A DNA stretch of 64,000 bases from Streptomyces sp. AC512_CC834. Lineage in GTDB: Bacteria > Actinomycetota > Actinomycetes > Streptomycetales > Streptomycetaceae. The notes beneath the pieces were generated by a model. It was given only the letters and a program-made list of their open reading frames with translations, was not told the origin of the DNA and made no database searches. How positions within the stretch are numbered: the stretch's first letter is position 1; every line of letters begins with the position of its first letter. A program made the position numbers and the translations under genes. Positions 10,012-19,552 of this stretch are shown here, piece by piece. The DNA lies in the NCBI RefSeq assembly GCF_019049325.1, contig NZ_JAGMUO010000015.1, forward strand, positions 1-64,000, given 5' to 3'.

Positions 10012-10045
10012 CTCCTGACGCCGGCGACTGGTCCGGCGTCAGGAG
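10012..10045. terminator. Terminator after the symporter operon
   Basis: A perfect 13-bp stem (10012-10024 with 10033-10045) with an 8-nt loop, directly after the stop of the small membrane protein. There is no T-run, as is common in Streptomyces. It may also serve the convergent regulator gene. Confidence 0.8.
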
Positions 10046-10110
10046 TGGGCGGGGGGCGGGTGCGCAGCCCGGCGTAGCGGGGCGCCGCTCTCTTTGGGAC
10101 GGGCGCCGCC

Positions 10111-10148
10111 CTGGGGGTACCTCCCAGGCCGTTCAGGCACTGGGGGAG
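10111..10148. repeat. Short palindromic interspersed element, copy 1
   Basis: A 38-bp element whose left part is a near-palindrome around GGTACC (10111-10127), followed by a linker and TGGGGGAG. Its reverse complement shares the ends CTCCCCCAG and CCCCCAG and the core CTGGGAGGT with 21523-21558 inside tatD. It lies in the 3' gap between the symporter operon and the regulator gene. Confidence 0.7.
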
Positions 10149-10172
10149 GCACGACTGCCCGCAGCCACCCGC

Positions 10173-10853
10173 TCAACCGCCGGCGGCCTCCGTACCCGCC
10201 CGGTCCAGCAGCCCCGTCCGCGCGGCCAGCGCCGCCGCCTCCAGCCGGGACCCCACGCCCAGCTTCATCAGCACGCGCTGGACATGCGTACGCGCCGTCG
10301 ACGGAGCGATTCCCATCCCGGCCGCGATCAGCCGCGTGTCCTCACCGTCCGCGACCCGCACCAGCACCTCCACCTCGCGCGGCGTGAGCATCTGCAACAG
10401 CCGCTGCCCCTCGTCGTCGGGCTGGGCAGCCGGGTTCAGCAGCTCGCCGAACGCCCCCTGCAGCAACGCGGGCGCCACCGCCGCCTCCCCGGCCCGCGCC
10501 TTCATGATCGCCCGCTCGACGCCCTCTATGCGCTCGTCGTGCCGGACATACCCCGACGCCCCCGCCGCGAACGCCGCCGCGATCCCGCGGGGGCTCGGCA
10601 CGGGCCCCAGCACCAGCACCGCCACCTGCGGACGCTCCCGCTTGACCCGCGCCACCGGGTCGAAGATCCCCGGCTCGGCCGGCGCCGCCGTCCCCAGCAG
10701 GCACACCTCCGGCGCCCGGCTGATCACCAGCTCCGCCGCCCCCGCGGCCGGCGCCGCCGCGGCCAGCACCCGGTGCCCCCTCAGCTTCAGCGCCGAGGCC
10801 AACGCCTCGGCGTGCAGTCGGTGATCGTCGACCACCATGAGCCGTACTCCCAT
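10173..10853 (-). CDS. LuxR-type response regulator with degenerate receiver
   Basis: 226 residues: a receiver-like domain (1-120) and a LuxR-type HTH (about 156-215; LTPREVEVLVRVADGED, then STARTHVQRVLMKLGV). The acidic pair Asp9-Asp10 is kept, but the position that should hold the phospho-acceptor Asp is Gly54 (VCLLGTAAP). The switch Thr/Ser position is Gly83, and the conserved Lys region reads GYVRHDE. Phosphorylation by the normal mechanism is therefore unlikely. No sensor kinase gene is adjacent, so it is an orphan regulator. The ATG has GGGGGG 7 nt upstream. Its target is unknown. Confidence 0.9.
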   Translation of the reverse strand: MGVRLMVVDDHRLHAEALASALKLRGHRVLAAAAPAAGAAELVISRAPEVCLLGTAAPAEPGIFDPVARVKRERPQVAVLVLGPVPSPRGIAAAFAAGASGYVRHDERIEGVERAIMKARAGEAAVAPALLQGAFGELLNPAAQPDDEGQRLLQMLTPREVEVLVRVADGEDTRLIAAGMGIAPSTARTHVQRVLMKLGVGSRLEAAALAARTGLLDRAGTEAAGG

Positions 10854-11008
10854 GGAGCAACCCCCCAGTCACCCAGTACCCGGCATGCATGCCCCCGGCA
10901 TGAACCCGGAAGCTACACGCTAGCCGGACCTCGCGCTGCCCCTACCGGCGAGAACCGCCCCGGATCGCCGAAATCCCCCGCAATACACCCCCGCCGCACC
11001 CCACGAAA

Positions 11009-11048
11009 CGGCCCCGCCCCTCGAACGGAAGAACGAGGGACGGGGCCG
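11009..11048 (-). terminator. Terminator of the propeller-protein operon
   Basis: Stem of 8 plus 6 bp with one internal mismatch (11009-11023 with 11034-11048) and a 10-nt loop, 60 bp after the stop of the first propeller gene. The minus strand continues into GTTTCGTG. Confidence 0.75.
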
Positions 11049-11108
11049 CGACGGACACCCACGAAACGACGGCGAGCGGAATGCGTACGGGACGGCGTAC
11101 GGACGGCG

Positions 11109-12992
11109 TCAGCCGCTGGTGCCGAACCCGATCGCCAGGTACTCCTTCTCGTCCGCGCTGGTCGGCTCGCTGGCGTACACCTGCGACATGTACAGGTGCC
11201 CCTGCGAGTAGAGGATCTCGGAGTAGTCCGGGGACATGCTGGACTCGACGTCCCGCACCGCGTCGGTCGCCGGGTTCTCCAGCAGCGTGGTCTGCTTGAA
11301 CGTCCCGCCGTCGATGCTCACGATCTGGCCGCCCTTGTCGTACGGCGGGCGCTTGTAGGCGATCACGTTGCCGCCGTCCATGCGCAGCGGGGTGATCGTG
11401 TAGCCCTCGCCGGCGTCCGCGCGCTGCCCGGTCTGCTTGCCGGTGGTGAGGTCGAAGGCGACGACCTCGTTGGTCCGGCTGTAGGACTCGCCGCTGCCCT
11501 CGTGCTCCTCGGTCGGGATGTAGAGCTTGTCGTTGCCGACCGCGAGTCCCTTGCAGCTCTCGATCTTGGTGATGGTGTCGCAGCGGGCCGCGAACTTCTC
11601 GCCCGGCGCCGAGATGCGGTTGAGCAGCTTGCCGGTCTTGTTGTCGATGGAGAAGAAGTCCGAGATGCCGCTGCCGTCACCGGCGGAGTCACCGACGTCG
11701 GCGGCCACGACCAGCGGGTTCGTCGACACGACGCCCGCGTACTCGATGCCCTTGGCCATCTTGTACTCGGAGATCACCTTCCCGCTCTTCGGGTCGATGG
11801 TCTGGATGTGCAGTTGCCGGGCGTCGTACGAGCCGCACTTGCGCACCGCGACCAGCTTGTCGCCGCCGCCGTAGCCCGCGTCGTAGCAGGTGTCGGTCGT
11901 CTTCGGGGACCAGAGGATGTCGCCCTTGGCGATGCCGAAGGCGACGCCGCCGTCGGTGCTGCCCGCTGCGACGGTGTCACCGCTGATCGTGACGTTGTCG
12001 AAGGAGATCGGCCCCTCACCGGCGGTCTTCGTCCACACCTTCTTCCCGGCGTCCAGGTCGAGGACCGCGACCTGGGTGCAGCCGTGCGAGGGCTCCGCCT
12101 TGGTCGGCATGGCGGGCTGGTGGACGATGACCGTCTTGTTGTCGTCGGTGACGTGCCGGGTGACCGCGCAGACGGGGCCGTCCAGCTTGATCGTCCACTT
12201 CTTGCTGCCCTTGTCGGGGTCGTACCCGACGACCTCGGCGATGCCGCTCTTGGCGTACACCTTGTCGGTGAGCCACGAGCCGGAGACGACGACGCTGTCG
12301 TCGTCCTTGCTCACCGCGGGCATGGGGACCTGGAAGAGCACCTTGGCGGCGGGGTCGGCGGGCGCCTTCTCCTTGCCGCCGGAGGACTTGCCGCCGTCGC
12401 CGCCCTTCTCCTGCGTGCCGCCCTCGCCGCCCTTGCCGCCGCTGGAGGCGGTGTCGTCCTTGCCCCCGTCGTCGGAGGAACCGGCGTACCAGACACCGCC
12501 GCCGATGATCAGCGCGATCGCGACGACGGCCGCCACGATGATCGCCATCTGCGCGTTGATCTTCCGGCCGCCGCCCGGCCCGCCGGCCTGGGGCTGCATG
12601 GGCGCGGTCGGGTGCTGATAGCCGTAGCCGGGCTGGCCGGGCTGACCCGGCTGCTGCCCGTAGGGCGGCGTCGGCTGCCCGTACGCCCCGGGCTGGCCCG
12701 GCTGCGGGCCCGGCTGCTGACCGGGGTAGCCGTATCCGGGCTGGGGCTGCGGCGGCGTCTGCGGATACCCGTACCCCGGCTGCTGCGGCGGCGGACCCGC
12801 CGGCGGCGTCTGCGGAGCCGCGGGTGCCTGCGGCGGCGTCTGCGGGGCGCCTCCGGGCTGCTGCGGGTAGCCGTAGCCCGGCTCGGGAGTCTTGCCGAGG
12901 TCGGGCCCGGAGGGCGGCGTGGGCGGCTGCGGCGGACCGAAGCCGCCCCCCTGCGGGGGCTGGTTGGGCGGCGGGGGCGGCGGCTGGGTCAT
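11109..12992 (-). CDS. Membrane-anchored PQQ-like beta-propeller protein (paralog A)
   Basis: A 627-residue protein in three parts. Residues 1-130 are Pro/Gly/Gln/Tyr-rich with repeated [12 protein letters not shown] units. One membrane helix follows ([19 protein letters not shown], about 149-167). A low-complexity Gly/Lys/Asp linker leads to a beta-propeller (about 215-620) with PQQ/quinoprotein-like blades such as [12 protein letters not shown] and [13 protein letters not shown]. The topology implies a cytoplasmic proline-rich tail and an extracellular propeller. It is the second gene of a tandem pair, 82 bp after paralog B, with the same layout. In AfsK-type proteins such propellers sit on Ser/Thr kinases; no kinase domain is present here. 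Ligand unknown. Confidence 0.85.
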   Translation of the reverse strand: MTQPPPPPPNQPPQGGGFGPPQPPTPPSGPDLGKTPEPGYGYPQQPGGAPQTPPQAPAAPQTPPAGPPPQQPGYGYPQTPPQPQPGYGYPGQQPGPQPGQPGAYGQPTPPYGQQPGQPGQPGYGYQHPTAPMQPQAGGPGGGRKINAQMAIIVAAVVAIALIIGGGVWYAGSSDDGGKDDTASSGGKGGEGGTQEKGGDGGKSSGGKEKAPADPAAKVLFQVPMPAVSKDDDSVVVSGSWLTDKVYAKSGIAEVVGYDPDKGSKKWTIKLDGPVCAVTRHVTDDNKTVIVHQPAMPTKAEPSHGCTQVAVLDLDAGKKVWTKTAGEGPISFDNVTISGDTVAAGSTDGGVAFGIAKGDILWSPKTTDTCYDAGYGGGDKLVAVRKCGSYDARQLHIQTIDPKSGKVISEYKMAKGIEYAGVVSTNPLVVAADVGDSAGDGSGISDFFSIDNKTGKLLNRISAPGEKFAARCDTITKIESCKGLAVGNDKLYIPTEEHEGSGESYSRTNEVVAFDLTTGKQTGQRADAGEGYTITPLRMDGGNVIAYKRPPYDKGGQIVSIDGGTFKQTTLLENPATDAVRDVESSMSPDYSEILYSQGHLYMSQVYASEPTSADEKEYLAIGFGTSG

Positions 12993-13074
12993 GACGTGAG
13001 CACCTCGGAGAGCGGAGACGACGGGGACGGAACGAGCCGCGGAACAGCGGCGGCGGAGGCAGCGGAAGAAGAGG

Positions 13075-14907
13075 TCACTTGCCGTAGGCGAGCATCAACT
13101 TCTCCTTCGACTCGTCGTTTCCGGTCAGCCGGGTGCTGGAGATGTAGAAGCGCCCGTCGACCCAGTCGATGTCCTTGGAGTAGAAGCTGTTCTCGATGTC
13201 CGCGACGCCCTGCGGGTTCTGCAGCAGCTTGGCCGGCTTGTGGTCGCTGCCGCCGGTCGCGATGGACACGACCTGGCCGCCCGCGTCGTAGGACGGCTGG
13301 ACGTACGCGATGAGCTGGTCGCCCTCGACCTTCATCGGCATCATCGACTCGTCCGCGGGGGACTTCGTACGCCACTTCTCCTTGCCGGTGGCGAGGTTGA
13401 TCGCGACGATCTCGTTGGCGCCGCTGGTCGCCTCGGTCGGAAGGTAGAGGGTGCCCCCGGCGACCGCGACGCCGGAGCAGCCCTGGAGGTCGCGTTCGAG
13501 GATGGCCCAGCCGCACTCGGGTGCGAAGTCCTCGTCGACGCCGACCTGTTCCTGGACCTTGCCGGCGGAGGTGAAGGAGGAGATGTTCCAGACCTTCTTG
13601 TCCTCGTTGGTGGCGTAGACGACGAGCGGGTCGACGGAGTAGGCGCGGGCCACCCGCCAGCCCTTCTCGTACTTGTAGGTCCACAGGACCTTGCCGGTCT
13701 TCGGGTCGAGCCCCTGGAGCTCGTCGTGCGCCTTGTTGCCGCCGGCGCCGCAGGAGGCGACCTGGACGAGCTTGGTCGCGCTGCCCGCGAACCCGGCGGG
13801 GAAGCAGGCGTCGCCGTACTTCTTCTTGTCGTACAGCTTCTTGCCGCTGGTGACGTCGTAGGCGGTGCCGGACTGGGAGCGGCCGACCATCAGGGTCTTG
13901 CCGCTGACGGAGAGCTCGACGGAGAGCGTGGAGTCGAACAGCTCGCCGTCGCCGATCTCCTCGCTCCAGCCCTTCGCACCGGTGGCGAGGTCGATCTCCT
14001 GGAGCTTGTTGCACTTGGCGCGGTCGCTGGAGCCGCTCATGTAGGCGACGACGATCTTGTCGTCGGCCGTCTTCTCCGGGGTGACCGCGCAGATCTTCTC
14101 CGGGAAGGCGATCGGGTCCCAGGCGGGCTTGCCGTCGCCGACGTTGTAGGCGAAGACCTGCTTGTACGCCGCCTTCACGGCCGCCTTGTCGGTGATCCAC
14201 ATGCCGTTGGCGTCGGCGCCGGAACCGGGGGCGTCGGGCGCCTCCTTGTACCAGAGCACCTTGGACTCGCCGGCCTGGCGGCCCTCGTTGAGGTTCTCGG
14301 GGTCCTCGCCGCCGTCGCCGCTGCCGTCACCGGGGTTGACCGGGGCGCCGCCCTTGGAGCCGGAGGGCTTGGGGTCGTCGCTCTTGCCCGCGACGGGCTT
14401 CTTGTCCTTGCCGTCGTCGCCGCCGCTCGCGGTGACGGCCCACACGCCGCCGCCGATGACGAGCAGGGCGGCGACCGCCGCCCCGATGGCGAGGGCGGGC
14501 TTGCCCTTGAAGGGGTTGCGGGACCCGGAGCCGCCGGGCGGCGGGGTGCCGGGCGCGCCCGGGTACTGCTGCTGCGGATAGCCGTAGCCGGGCTGCTGAC
14601 CGGGCTGCTGGCCGTACGGCCCCGGCTGCTGGGGCTGGGGCTGGGCGTACGGGCCGGAGTTGTACGGTCCGGGCTGCTGGCCGTACGGCCCGGGTTGCCC
14701 CGGCTGACCCGGCTGACCGGGTTGCTGCGGATAGCCGTACCCCGGCTGCTGCGGCGGCGGTCCGGACGGCGGGCCCTGCGGGGGCGGCGGCGTCTGGGGC
14801 GGGCCCTGCGGGGGCGGTGGGGTCGGGGCCCCGAAACCTCCCGGCGGTGGATCCTGCGGTGCTCCGAAGCCACCAGGCTGCGGCGGCTGATTCGGCGGCT
14901 GGCTCAT
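13075..14907 (-). CDS. Membrane-anchored PQQ-like beta-propeller protein (paralog B)
   Basis: A 610-residue paralog of the downstream gene with the same architecture: a Pro/Gly/Gln/Tyr-rich cytoplasmic N-terminus with [12 protein letters not shown] units (1-130), one membrane helix ([21 protein letters not shown], about 137-157), an Asp/Lys/Gly-rich linker and an extracellular propeller (about 205-610) with blades such as [13 protein letters not shown] and [13 protein letters not shown]. The two proteins align throughout, so a tandem duplication is likely. The ATG at 14907 opens the operon; the 260-bp gap upstream should hold the promoter. Function unknown; a signalling or envelope-scaffold role is inference. 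Confidence 0.85.
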   Translation of the reverse strand: MSQPPNQPPQPGGFGAPQDPPPGGFGAPTPPPPQGPPQTPPPPQGPPSGPPPQQPGYGYPQQPGQPGQPGQPGPYGQQPGPYNSGPYAQPQPQQPGPYGQQPGQQPGYGYPQQQYPGAPGTPPPGGSGSRNPFKGKPALAIGAAVAALLVIGGGVWAVTASGGDDGKDKKPVAGKSDDPKPSGSKGGAPVNPGDGSGDGGEDPENLNEGRQAGESKVLWYKEAPDAPGSGADANGMWITDKAAVKAAYKQVFAYNVGDGKPAWDPIAFPEKICAVTPEKTADDKIVVAYMSGSSDRAKCNKLQEIDLATGAKGWSEEIGDGELFDSTLSVELSVSGKTLMVGRSQSGTAYDVTSGKKLYDKKKYGDACFPAGFAGSATKLVQVASCGAGGNKAHDELQGLDPKTGKVLWTYKYEKGWRVARAYSVDPLVVYATNEDKKVWNISSFTSAGKVQEQVGVDEDFAPECGWAILERDLQGCSGVAVAGGTLYLPTEATSGANEIVAINLATGKEKWRTKSPADESMMPMKVEGDQLIAYVQPSYDAGGQVVSIATGGSDHKPAKLLQNPQGVADIENSFYSKDIDWVDGRFYISSTRLTGNDESKEKLMLAYGK

Positions 14908-15168
14908 CAGCGCGTTCCCCCTTATTACTACTGATTTCTAGCCACGCCCCGAGGTACGCGCTGGCCCCGGAGTCGTCTGCAGGCGGTCGTTCGGACTGAC
15001 CCGGGCAAGCCTCGGACAGTCCTCGGACGGCCTTTCTATCACCCGGGGCCTACCGCCCACCGGGCCGCGTCCGCCCCTGTTCCCAAGGGAGGACCGGCCC
15101 GTGATGCCACTGTTACGAGCCTTCACGCCCTCTTTACACCACCCGCGCCCTCTGCGCGCAGGGAGGGC
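14908..15168. other. Gap upstream of the propeller operon
   Basis: A 261-bp non-coding gap. It must contain the propeller operon promoter and the end of the ABC-F transcript. Only a weak 6-bp hairpin (15147-15152 with 15163-15168), directly after the ABC-F stop, is visible. Confidence 0.5.
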
Positions 15169-16986
15169 TCAGGCGTCCTCGGCCAATTCCAGCCAGCGCA
15201 TCTCCAGCTCCTCGCGCTGTCCCACGAGTCCGCGCAGCTCGGTGTCCAGTTCGGCGACCTTCGCGAAGTCTGTGGCGTTGTCGGCGATCCGCGCGTGCAG
15301 CTTGGTCTCCTTCTCGGAGACCTTGTCGAGCTGTCGCTCGATCTTCTGGAGTTCCTTCTTGGCGGCGCGCACGTCGGCGGCGCTCTTCTCGGGTCCGGCG
15401 GCGGCGGCCGGCCCGGTCGCCGCGGCCGGGGCACTGGCGGCGGCGGCCTCCTCCATCCGCTGCCGCCGCTCCAGGTACTCGTCGATGCCGCGCGGCAGCA
15501 TCCGCAGTGCGCCGTCACCGAGCAGGGCGAAGACCCGGTCGGTGGTGCGCTCGACGAAGAAGCGGTCGTGGGAGATGACGATCATCGAGCCGGGCCAGCC
15601 GTCGAGGACGTCCTCGAGCTGGGTCAGGGTCTCGATGTCGAGGTCGTTGGTGGGCTCGTCGAGGAAGAGGACGTTGGGCTCGTCCATGAGGAGCCTCAGC
15701 AGTTGGAGCCGCCTGCGCTCACCGCCGGACAGGTCCCCGACCGGAGTCCACTGCTTCTCCTTGGCGAACCCGAACGTCTCGCACAACTGCCCGGCGGTCA
15801 TCTCGCGGCCCTTGCCGAGGTCGACGCGCTCACGGACGCGCTGGACGGCCTCCAGCACCCGCCAGGTGGGGTCGAGTTCGGCGACCTCCTGGGAGAGGTA
15901 GCCCAGCTTGACGGTCCTGCCGACCTTGACCTGCCCGCTCACGGGCTGCTGCTCGCCCTCGCTGGTCGCGGCGTCGGCGAGGGCGCGCAGCAGGGAGGTC
16001 TTGCCCGCGCCGTTGACGCCGACGAGGCCGATGCGGTCGCCGGGGCCGAGCTGCCAGGTGACGTGCTTGAGCAGCACCTTGGGGCCGGCCTGGACGGTGA
16101 TGTCCTCCAGGTCGAACACGGTCTTGCCGAGCCTGGACGACGCGAACTTCATCAGCTCGCTGCTGTCCCGGGGCGCCGGCACGTCGGCGATCAGCTCGTT
16201 GGCGGCCTCGACGCGGAAGCGGGGCTTGGAGGTGCGGGCGGGGGCGCCGCGCCGCAGCCAGGCCAGCTCCTTGCGGACCAGGTTCTGCCGCTTGGTCTCC
16301 TCGGTGGCGGCGATGCGCTCGCGTTCGGCGCGGGCGAAGACGTAGTCGGAGTAGCCGCCCTCGTACTCGTAGACGTCGCCGCGCTGCACGTCCCACATGC
16401 GGGTGCAGACCTGGTCGAGGAACCACCGGTCGTGCGTCACGCAGACGAGCGCGGAGCGGCGCTCGCGCAGGTGCCGGGCGAGCCAGGCGATGCCCTCGAC
16501 GTCGAGGTGGTTGGTGGGCTCGTCCAGGACGACGAGGTCCTGTTCGTCGATGAGCAGCTTGGCGAGCGCGATCCGGCGCCGCTCGCCACCGGAGAGCGGC
16601 CCGATGACGGTGTCGAGGCCCTGCGGGAACCCCGGCATGTCGAGCCCGCCGAACAGCCCGGTCAGTACGTCCCTGATCTTGGCGTTGCCCGCCCACTCGT
16701 GGTCGGCGAGGTCGCCGATGACCTCGTGGCGGACGGTGGCCCCGGGGTCTAGCGAGTCGTGCTGGGTGAGCACGCCGAGCCGCAGCCCGCCGGAGTGGGT
16801 GACGCGGCCGGTGTCGGGCTGCTCCAGCTTGGCCAGCATCCGGATCATGGTCGTCTTGCCGTCGCCGTTACGGCCGACGACACCGACGCGGTCCCCCTCG
16901 GAGACGCCGAGGGACACGCCGTCGAGAAGCGCACGGGTGCCGTACACCTTGGTGGCGTTCTCGACATTGACCAGATTGACGGCCAT
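15169..16986 (-). CDS. ABC-F family ATPase, Uup-like
   Basis: A 605-residue ABC-F protein with two nucleotide-binding domains and no membrane segment. Domain 1 has Walker A GRNGDGKT (about 38-45), signature LSGGERRR and Walker B LVVLDEPTNHLD. Domain 2 has Walker A GVNGAGKT, LSGGERRR and VLFLDEPTNDLD. A linker and a Lys/Glu-rich C-terminal coiled coil (about 535-605) match the Uup subgroup, which acts on stalled ribosomes or DNA junctions. It is not an exporter. Monocistronic; the ATG at 16986 follows a GGAG-like sequence. Antibiotic-resistance ABC-F proteins are an alternative, but the C-terminal coiled coil favours Uup. Confidence 0.9.
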   Translation of the reverse strand: MAVNLVNVENATKVYGTRALLDGVSLGVSEGDRVGVVGRNGDGKTTMIRMLAKLEQPDTGRVTHSGGLRLGVLTQHDSLDPGATVRHEVIGDLADHEWAGNAKIRDVLTGLFGGLDMPGFPQGLDTVIGPLSGGERRRIALAKLLIDEQDLVVLDEPTNHLDVEGIAWLARHLRERRSALVCVTHDRWFLDQVCTRMWDVQRGDVYEYEGGYSDYVFARAERERIAATEETKRQNLVRKELAWLRRGAPARTSKPRFRVEAANELIADVPAPRDSSELMKFASSRLGKTVFDLEDITVQAGPKVLLKHVTWQLGPGDRIGLVGVNGAGKTSLLRALADAATSEGEQQPVSGQVKVGRTVKLGYLSQEVAELDPTWRVLEAVQRVRERVDLGKGREMTAGQLCETFGFAKEKQWTPVGDLSGGERRRLQLLRLLMDEPNVLFLDEPTNDLDIETLTQLEDVLDGWPGSMIVISHDRFFVERTTDRVFALLGDGALRMLPRGIDEYLERRQRMEEAAAASAPAAATGPAAAAGPEKSAADVRAAKKELQKIERQLDKVSEKETKLHARIADNATDFAKVAELDTELRGLVGQREELEMRWLELAEDA

Positions 16987-17142
16987 TTCTCTCCTGACTG
17001 GGGGATCTACCAGCCTTCAAGCGTAGGCCCTCCGGGGGGTGGGGTGACGCGGGCGGGGGCAGTCACTCGTTGTAGTGACGTGATGCGAAAGGCCCGGCTA
17101 CCGTGGTGAGTGGGCAGCAGGATCCCGTCCATGGGAGGAACC

Positions 17143-17733
17143 ATGACCGCCGAGTCCGTCAAGCGCCGCGTCGAGTGGCCGATGCCGCCACAGGACGGTT
17201 ACACCGTGGACGACCTGTTCACGCTGCCTGATCTCCCGCCGCACACCGAGCTGATCGACGGGAGCCTGGTTTTCGTGAGTCCGCAACGAGATTTTCACAC
17301 CATCGTGATGGACATGTTGGTCTACGGTCTGCGCGCGACACTGCCACCCGAGCTGCGGGTGCGACGGGAAATGACCATCGTCCTCGACCGGCGGAACGGC
17401 CCTGAGCCCGATGTGAGCGTCCTTCGCGCGGAGGCGGTCGGGCGGAAGAAGACTCGCTACGCGGCGTCCGACGTCCTCCTCGCCATCGAGGTCGTCTCCC
17501 CCGACTCCGAGTCCCGCGACCGCGACACGAAGCCGCACAAGTACGCCGCCGCCGGAATCCCCCACTTCTGGCTGGTCGAGATGGAGGGCGCGGAAGACCG
17601 TCCGGTCGTCCACGTCTACGAGCGCGGCAAGGTCACCGGCACATACGCCCTCACCGGCATCCACCACGACCACCTGAAAATCAGCGTCCCCTACGACATC
17701 GACATCGACCTGACCGCAATCGACAACCTCTGA
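17143..17733 (+). CDS. Uma2 family (DUF820) PD-(D/E)XK nuclease-like protein
   Basis: A 196-residue member of the Uma2 family, very abundant in Streptomyces. Restriction-endonuclease-like fold motifs are visible: GPEPDVSVLR (the Asp), LLAIEVVSP (the E-x-V strand), then KYAAAGIPHFWLVE. The ATG at 17143 is chosen because GGGAGGA stands 3-9 nt upstream; an in-frame GTG at 17110 lacks a ribosome site. The stop is 3 bp from the convergent ispE stop. The cellular role of this family is not established. Confidence 0.88.
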   Translation: MTAESVKRRVEWPMPPQDGYTVDDLFTLPDLPPHTELIDGSLVFVSPQRDFHTIVMDMLVYGLRATLPPELRVRREMTIVLDRRNGPEPDVSVLRAEAVGRKKTRYAASDVLLAIEVVSPDSESRDRDTKPHKYAAAGIPHFWLVEMEGAEDRPVVHVYERGKVTGTYALTGIHHDHLKISVPYDIDIDLTAIDNL

Positions 17734-17736
17734 CCC

Positions 17737-18633
17737 TCACACCACCGTCGCCCCCGCCACCGCCCCCACCGCCGTACGCACGTCACGGCAGGTCCCCGAC
17801 GCCCGCAGCACCCCCGCGATGTCGGACGCGGACCGGGCGTCCGGGGCGAGGAACGCTGTGGTCGGGCCCGAGCCCGAGACCAGGGCGGCCAGGGCGCCCG
17901 CCGCGCGTCCGGCCGCGAGGGTGTCGGACAGCTCCGGGAAGAGCGAGAGCGCGGCAGGCTGGAGGTCGTTGGTGAGGGCCACGGCGAGTGCGACGGGGTC
18001 GCCCTTGGCGAGGGCGTCGAGGACCGTCTGGTCGGCGACCGGTTCCGGGATGTCCAGGCCCTCCCCCAGCCGGTCGAACTCGCGGAAGACGGCCGGGGTC
18101 GACAGTCCCCGCGAGGCCAGCGCGAAGACCCAGTGGAAGTCGCCGCCGACCTCCAGCCCGGTCAGTCGCTCCCCCCGCCCCGTGCCCAGCGCCGCCCCGC
18201 CGACCAGGCTGAACGGCACGTCGCTGCCCAGCTCGGCGCAGATCTCCAGCAGCTCGGCCCGTGACGCTCCCGTGCCCCACAGCGCGTCGCAGGCGACCAG
18301 CGCGCCGGCGCAGTCCGCGCTGCCGCCCGCCATGCCCCCGGCGACGGGGATGTCCTTGGCGATGTGCAGGTGGACATCGGGTTCACGGCCGTACCTCGCG
18401 GCCAGCGCCTGGGCCGCGCGGGCCGCCAGGTTGGTGCGGTCGAGGGGGACCTGGCCGGCGTCCGGGCCGTCGCAGGTGACGCGGAGCCCGTCGGCGTCCG
18501 GGGTCGCGGTGATCTCGTCGAAGAGGGAGACGGCGAGGAAGACGTTGGCCAGGTCGTGGAAGCCGTCGGGGCGGGCGGCGCCGACCGCGAGCTGGACGTT
18601 GACCTTGGCGGGGACGCGGACCGTCACGCTCAC
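17737..18633 (-). CDS. ispE: 4-diphosphocytidyl-2-C-methyl-D-erythritol kinase
   Basis: A GHMP kinase of 298 residues in the MEP isoprenoid pathway; it phosphorylates CDP-ME at the 2-hydroxyl. N-terminal VRVPAKVNVQLAVGAARPDGFHDL carries the substrate Lys/Asn motif. The ATP loop is IPVAGGMAGGSADCAGAL (about 98-115), and the GHMP C-terminal motif is LVSGSGPTTAFL. The GTG at 18633 is chosen (VSVTVRVPAKV), with GGGAG about 10 nt upstream; a longer frame into rsmA is not needed. It follows rsmA by 14 bp, a pairing common in actinobacteria. Confidence 0.96.
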   Translation of the reverse strand: MSVTVRVPAKVNVQLAVGAARPDGFHDLANVFLAVSLFDEITATPDADGLRVTCDGPDAGQVPLDRTNLAARAAQALAARYGREPDVHLHIAKDIPVAGGMAGGSADCAGALVACDALWGTGASRAELLEICAELGSDVPFSLVGGAALGTGRGERLTGLEVGGDFHWVFALASRGLSTPAVFREFDRLGEGLDIPEPVADQTVLDALAKGDPVALAVALTNDLQPAALSLFPELSDTLAAGRAAGALAALVSGSGPTTAFLAPDARSASDIAGVLRASGTCRDVRTAVGAVAGATVV

Positions 18634-18647
18634 TTGCTCGTCACTCC

Positions 18648-19523
18648 CTACTCCTTGTGCTCGGCGGTACGGCTCTCGGCGATACGCGCGAACTCTTCCA
18701 CGGTCAGTGCCTCTCCGCGCGCCTGCGGAGACACGCCCGCGCCGACGAGGGCGGCCTCGGCGGCGGCGGCCGACCCCGCCCACCCGGCGAGCGCGGCCCG
18801 CAGGGTCTTGCGGCGCTGGGCGAACGCGGCGTCGACGACGGCGAAGACCTCGCGCCTGGAGGCGGTCGTCTCGAGCGGCTCCGTCCGCCGGACGAGTGAC
18901 ACCAGCCCGCTGTCGACGTTCGGCGCGGGCCAGAAGACGTTGCGGCCGATGGAGCCGGCCCGGCGGACCTCGGCGTACCAGTTCGCCTTCACGGAGGGCA
19001 CGCCGTAGACCTTCGAGCCGGGTCCGGCGGCGAGCCGGTCGGCGACCTCGGCCTGCACCATGACGAGGGTCCGCTCGATGCTCGGGAACGTCTCGAGCAT
19101 GTGGAGGAGGACGGGGACCGCCACGTTGTACGGCAGGTTGGCGACCAGCGCGGTCGGGGCGGGACCCGGCAGCTCGGTCACCCGCATCGCGTCGGAGTGG
19201 ACCAGCGCGAACCGGCCGGCGCGCTCGGGCATGCGGGCGGCGACGGTGGCGGGCAGGGCGCCGGCGAGGACGTCGTCGATCTCGACGGCGGTGACCCGGT
19301 CGGCGGCCTCCAGCAGGGCCAGGGTGAGCGAGCCGAGGCCCGGTCCCACCTCGACCACCACGTCGTCGGGGCGTACCCCGGCGGTGCGGACGATACGGCG
19401 GACCGTGTTGGCGTCGATGACGAAGTTCTGGCCGCGCTGCTTGGTGGGGCGTACGCCGAGGACTGCCGCGAGTTCACGGACGTCGGCGGGACCCAGGAGG
19501 GCGTCGGGGGTGGGGCTGCTCAC
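18648..19523 (-). CDS. rsmA: 16S rRNA dimethyladenosine transferase
   Basis: A 291-residue KsgA/RsmA methyltransferase that dimethylates two adjacent adenines in helix 45 of 16S rRNA. Motifs: QRGQNFVID at the N-terminus, SAM-binding [12 protein letters not shown], acidic VTAVEID, and catalytic motif IV NLPYNVA. The GTG at 19523 ([11 protein letters not shown]) gives the usual family start, although the ribosome site is weak. It sits between the rpfB-like gene (29 bp upstream) and ispE in the conserved tatD-rpfB-rsmA-ispE order of actinobacteria. Confidence 0.96.
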   Translation of the reverse strand: MSSPTPDALLGPADVRELAAVLGVRPTKQRGQNFVIDANTVRRIVRTAGVRPDDVVVEVGPGLGSLTLALLEAADRVTAVEIDDVLAGALPATVAARMPERAGRFALVHSDAMRVTELPGPAPTALVANLPYNVAVPVLLHMLETFPSIERTLVMVQAEVADRLAAGPGSKVYGVPSVKANWYAEVRRAGSIGRNVFWPAPNVDSGLVSLVRRTEPLETTASRREVFAVVDAAFAQRRKTLRAALAGWAGSAAAAEAALVGAGVSPQARGEALTVEEFARIAESRTAEHKE

Positions 19524-19552
19524 CCGGCAAGGGTAGCCGGGGGCGGGCTGCC

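Noticed and set aside
9894..13313. Plus-strand open frame of more than 1100 codons
   Set aside because: It opposes the regulator and the propeller genes, is Arg/Ala-rich, and has no start signal; a shadow frame.
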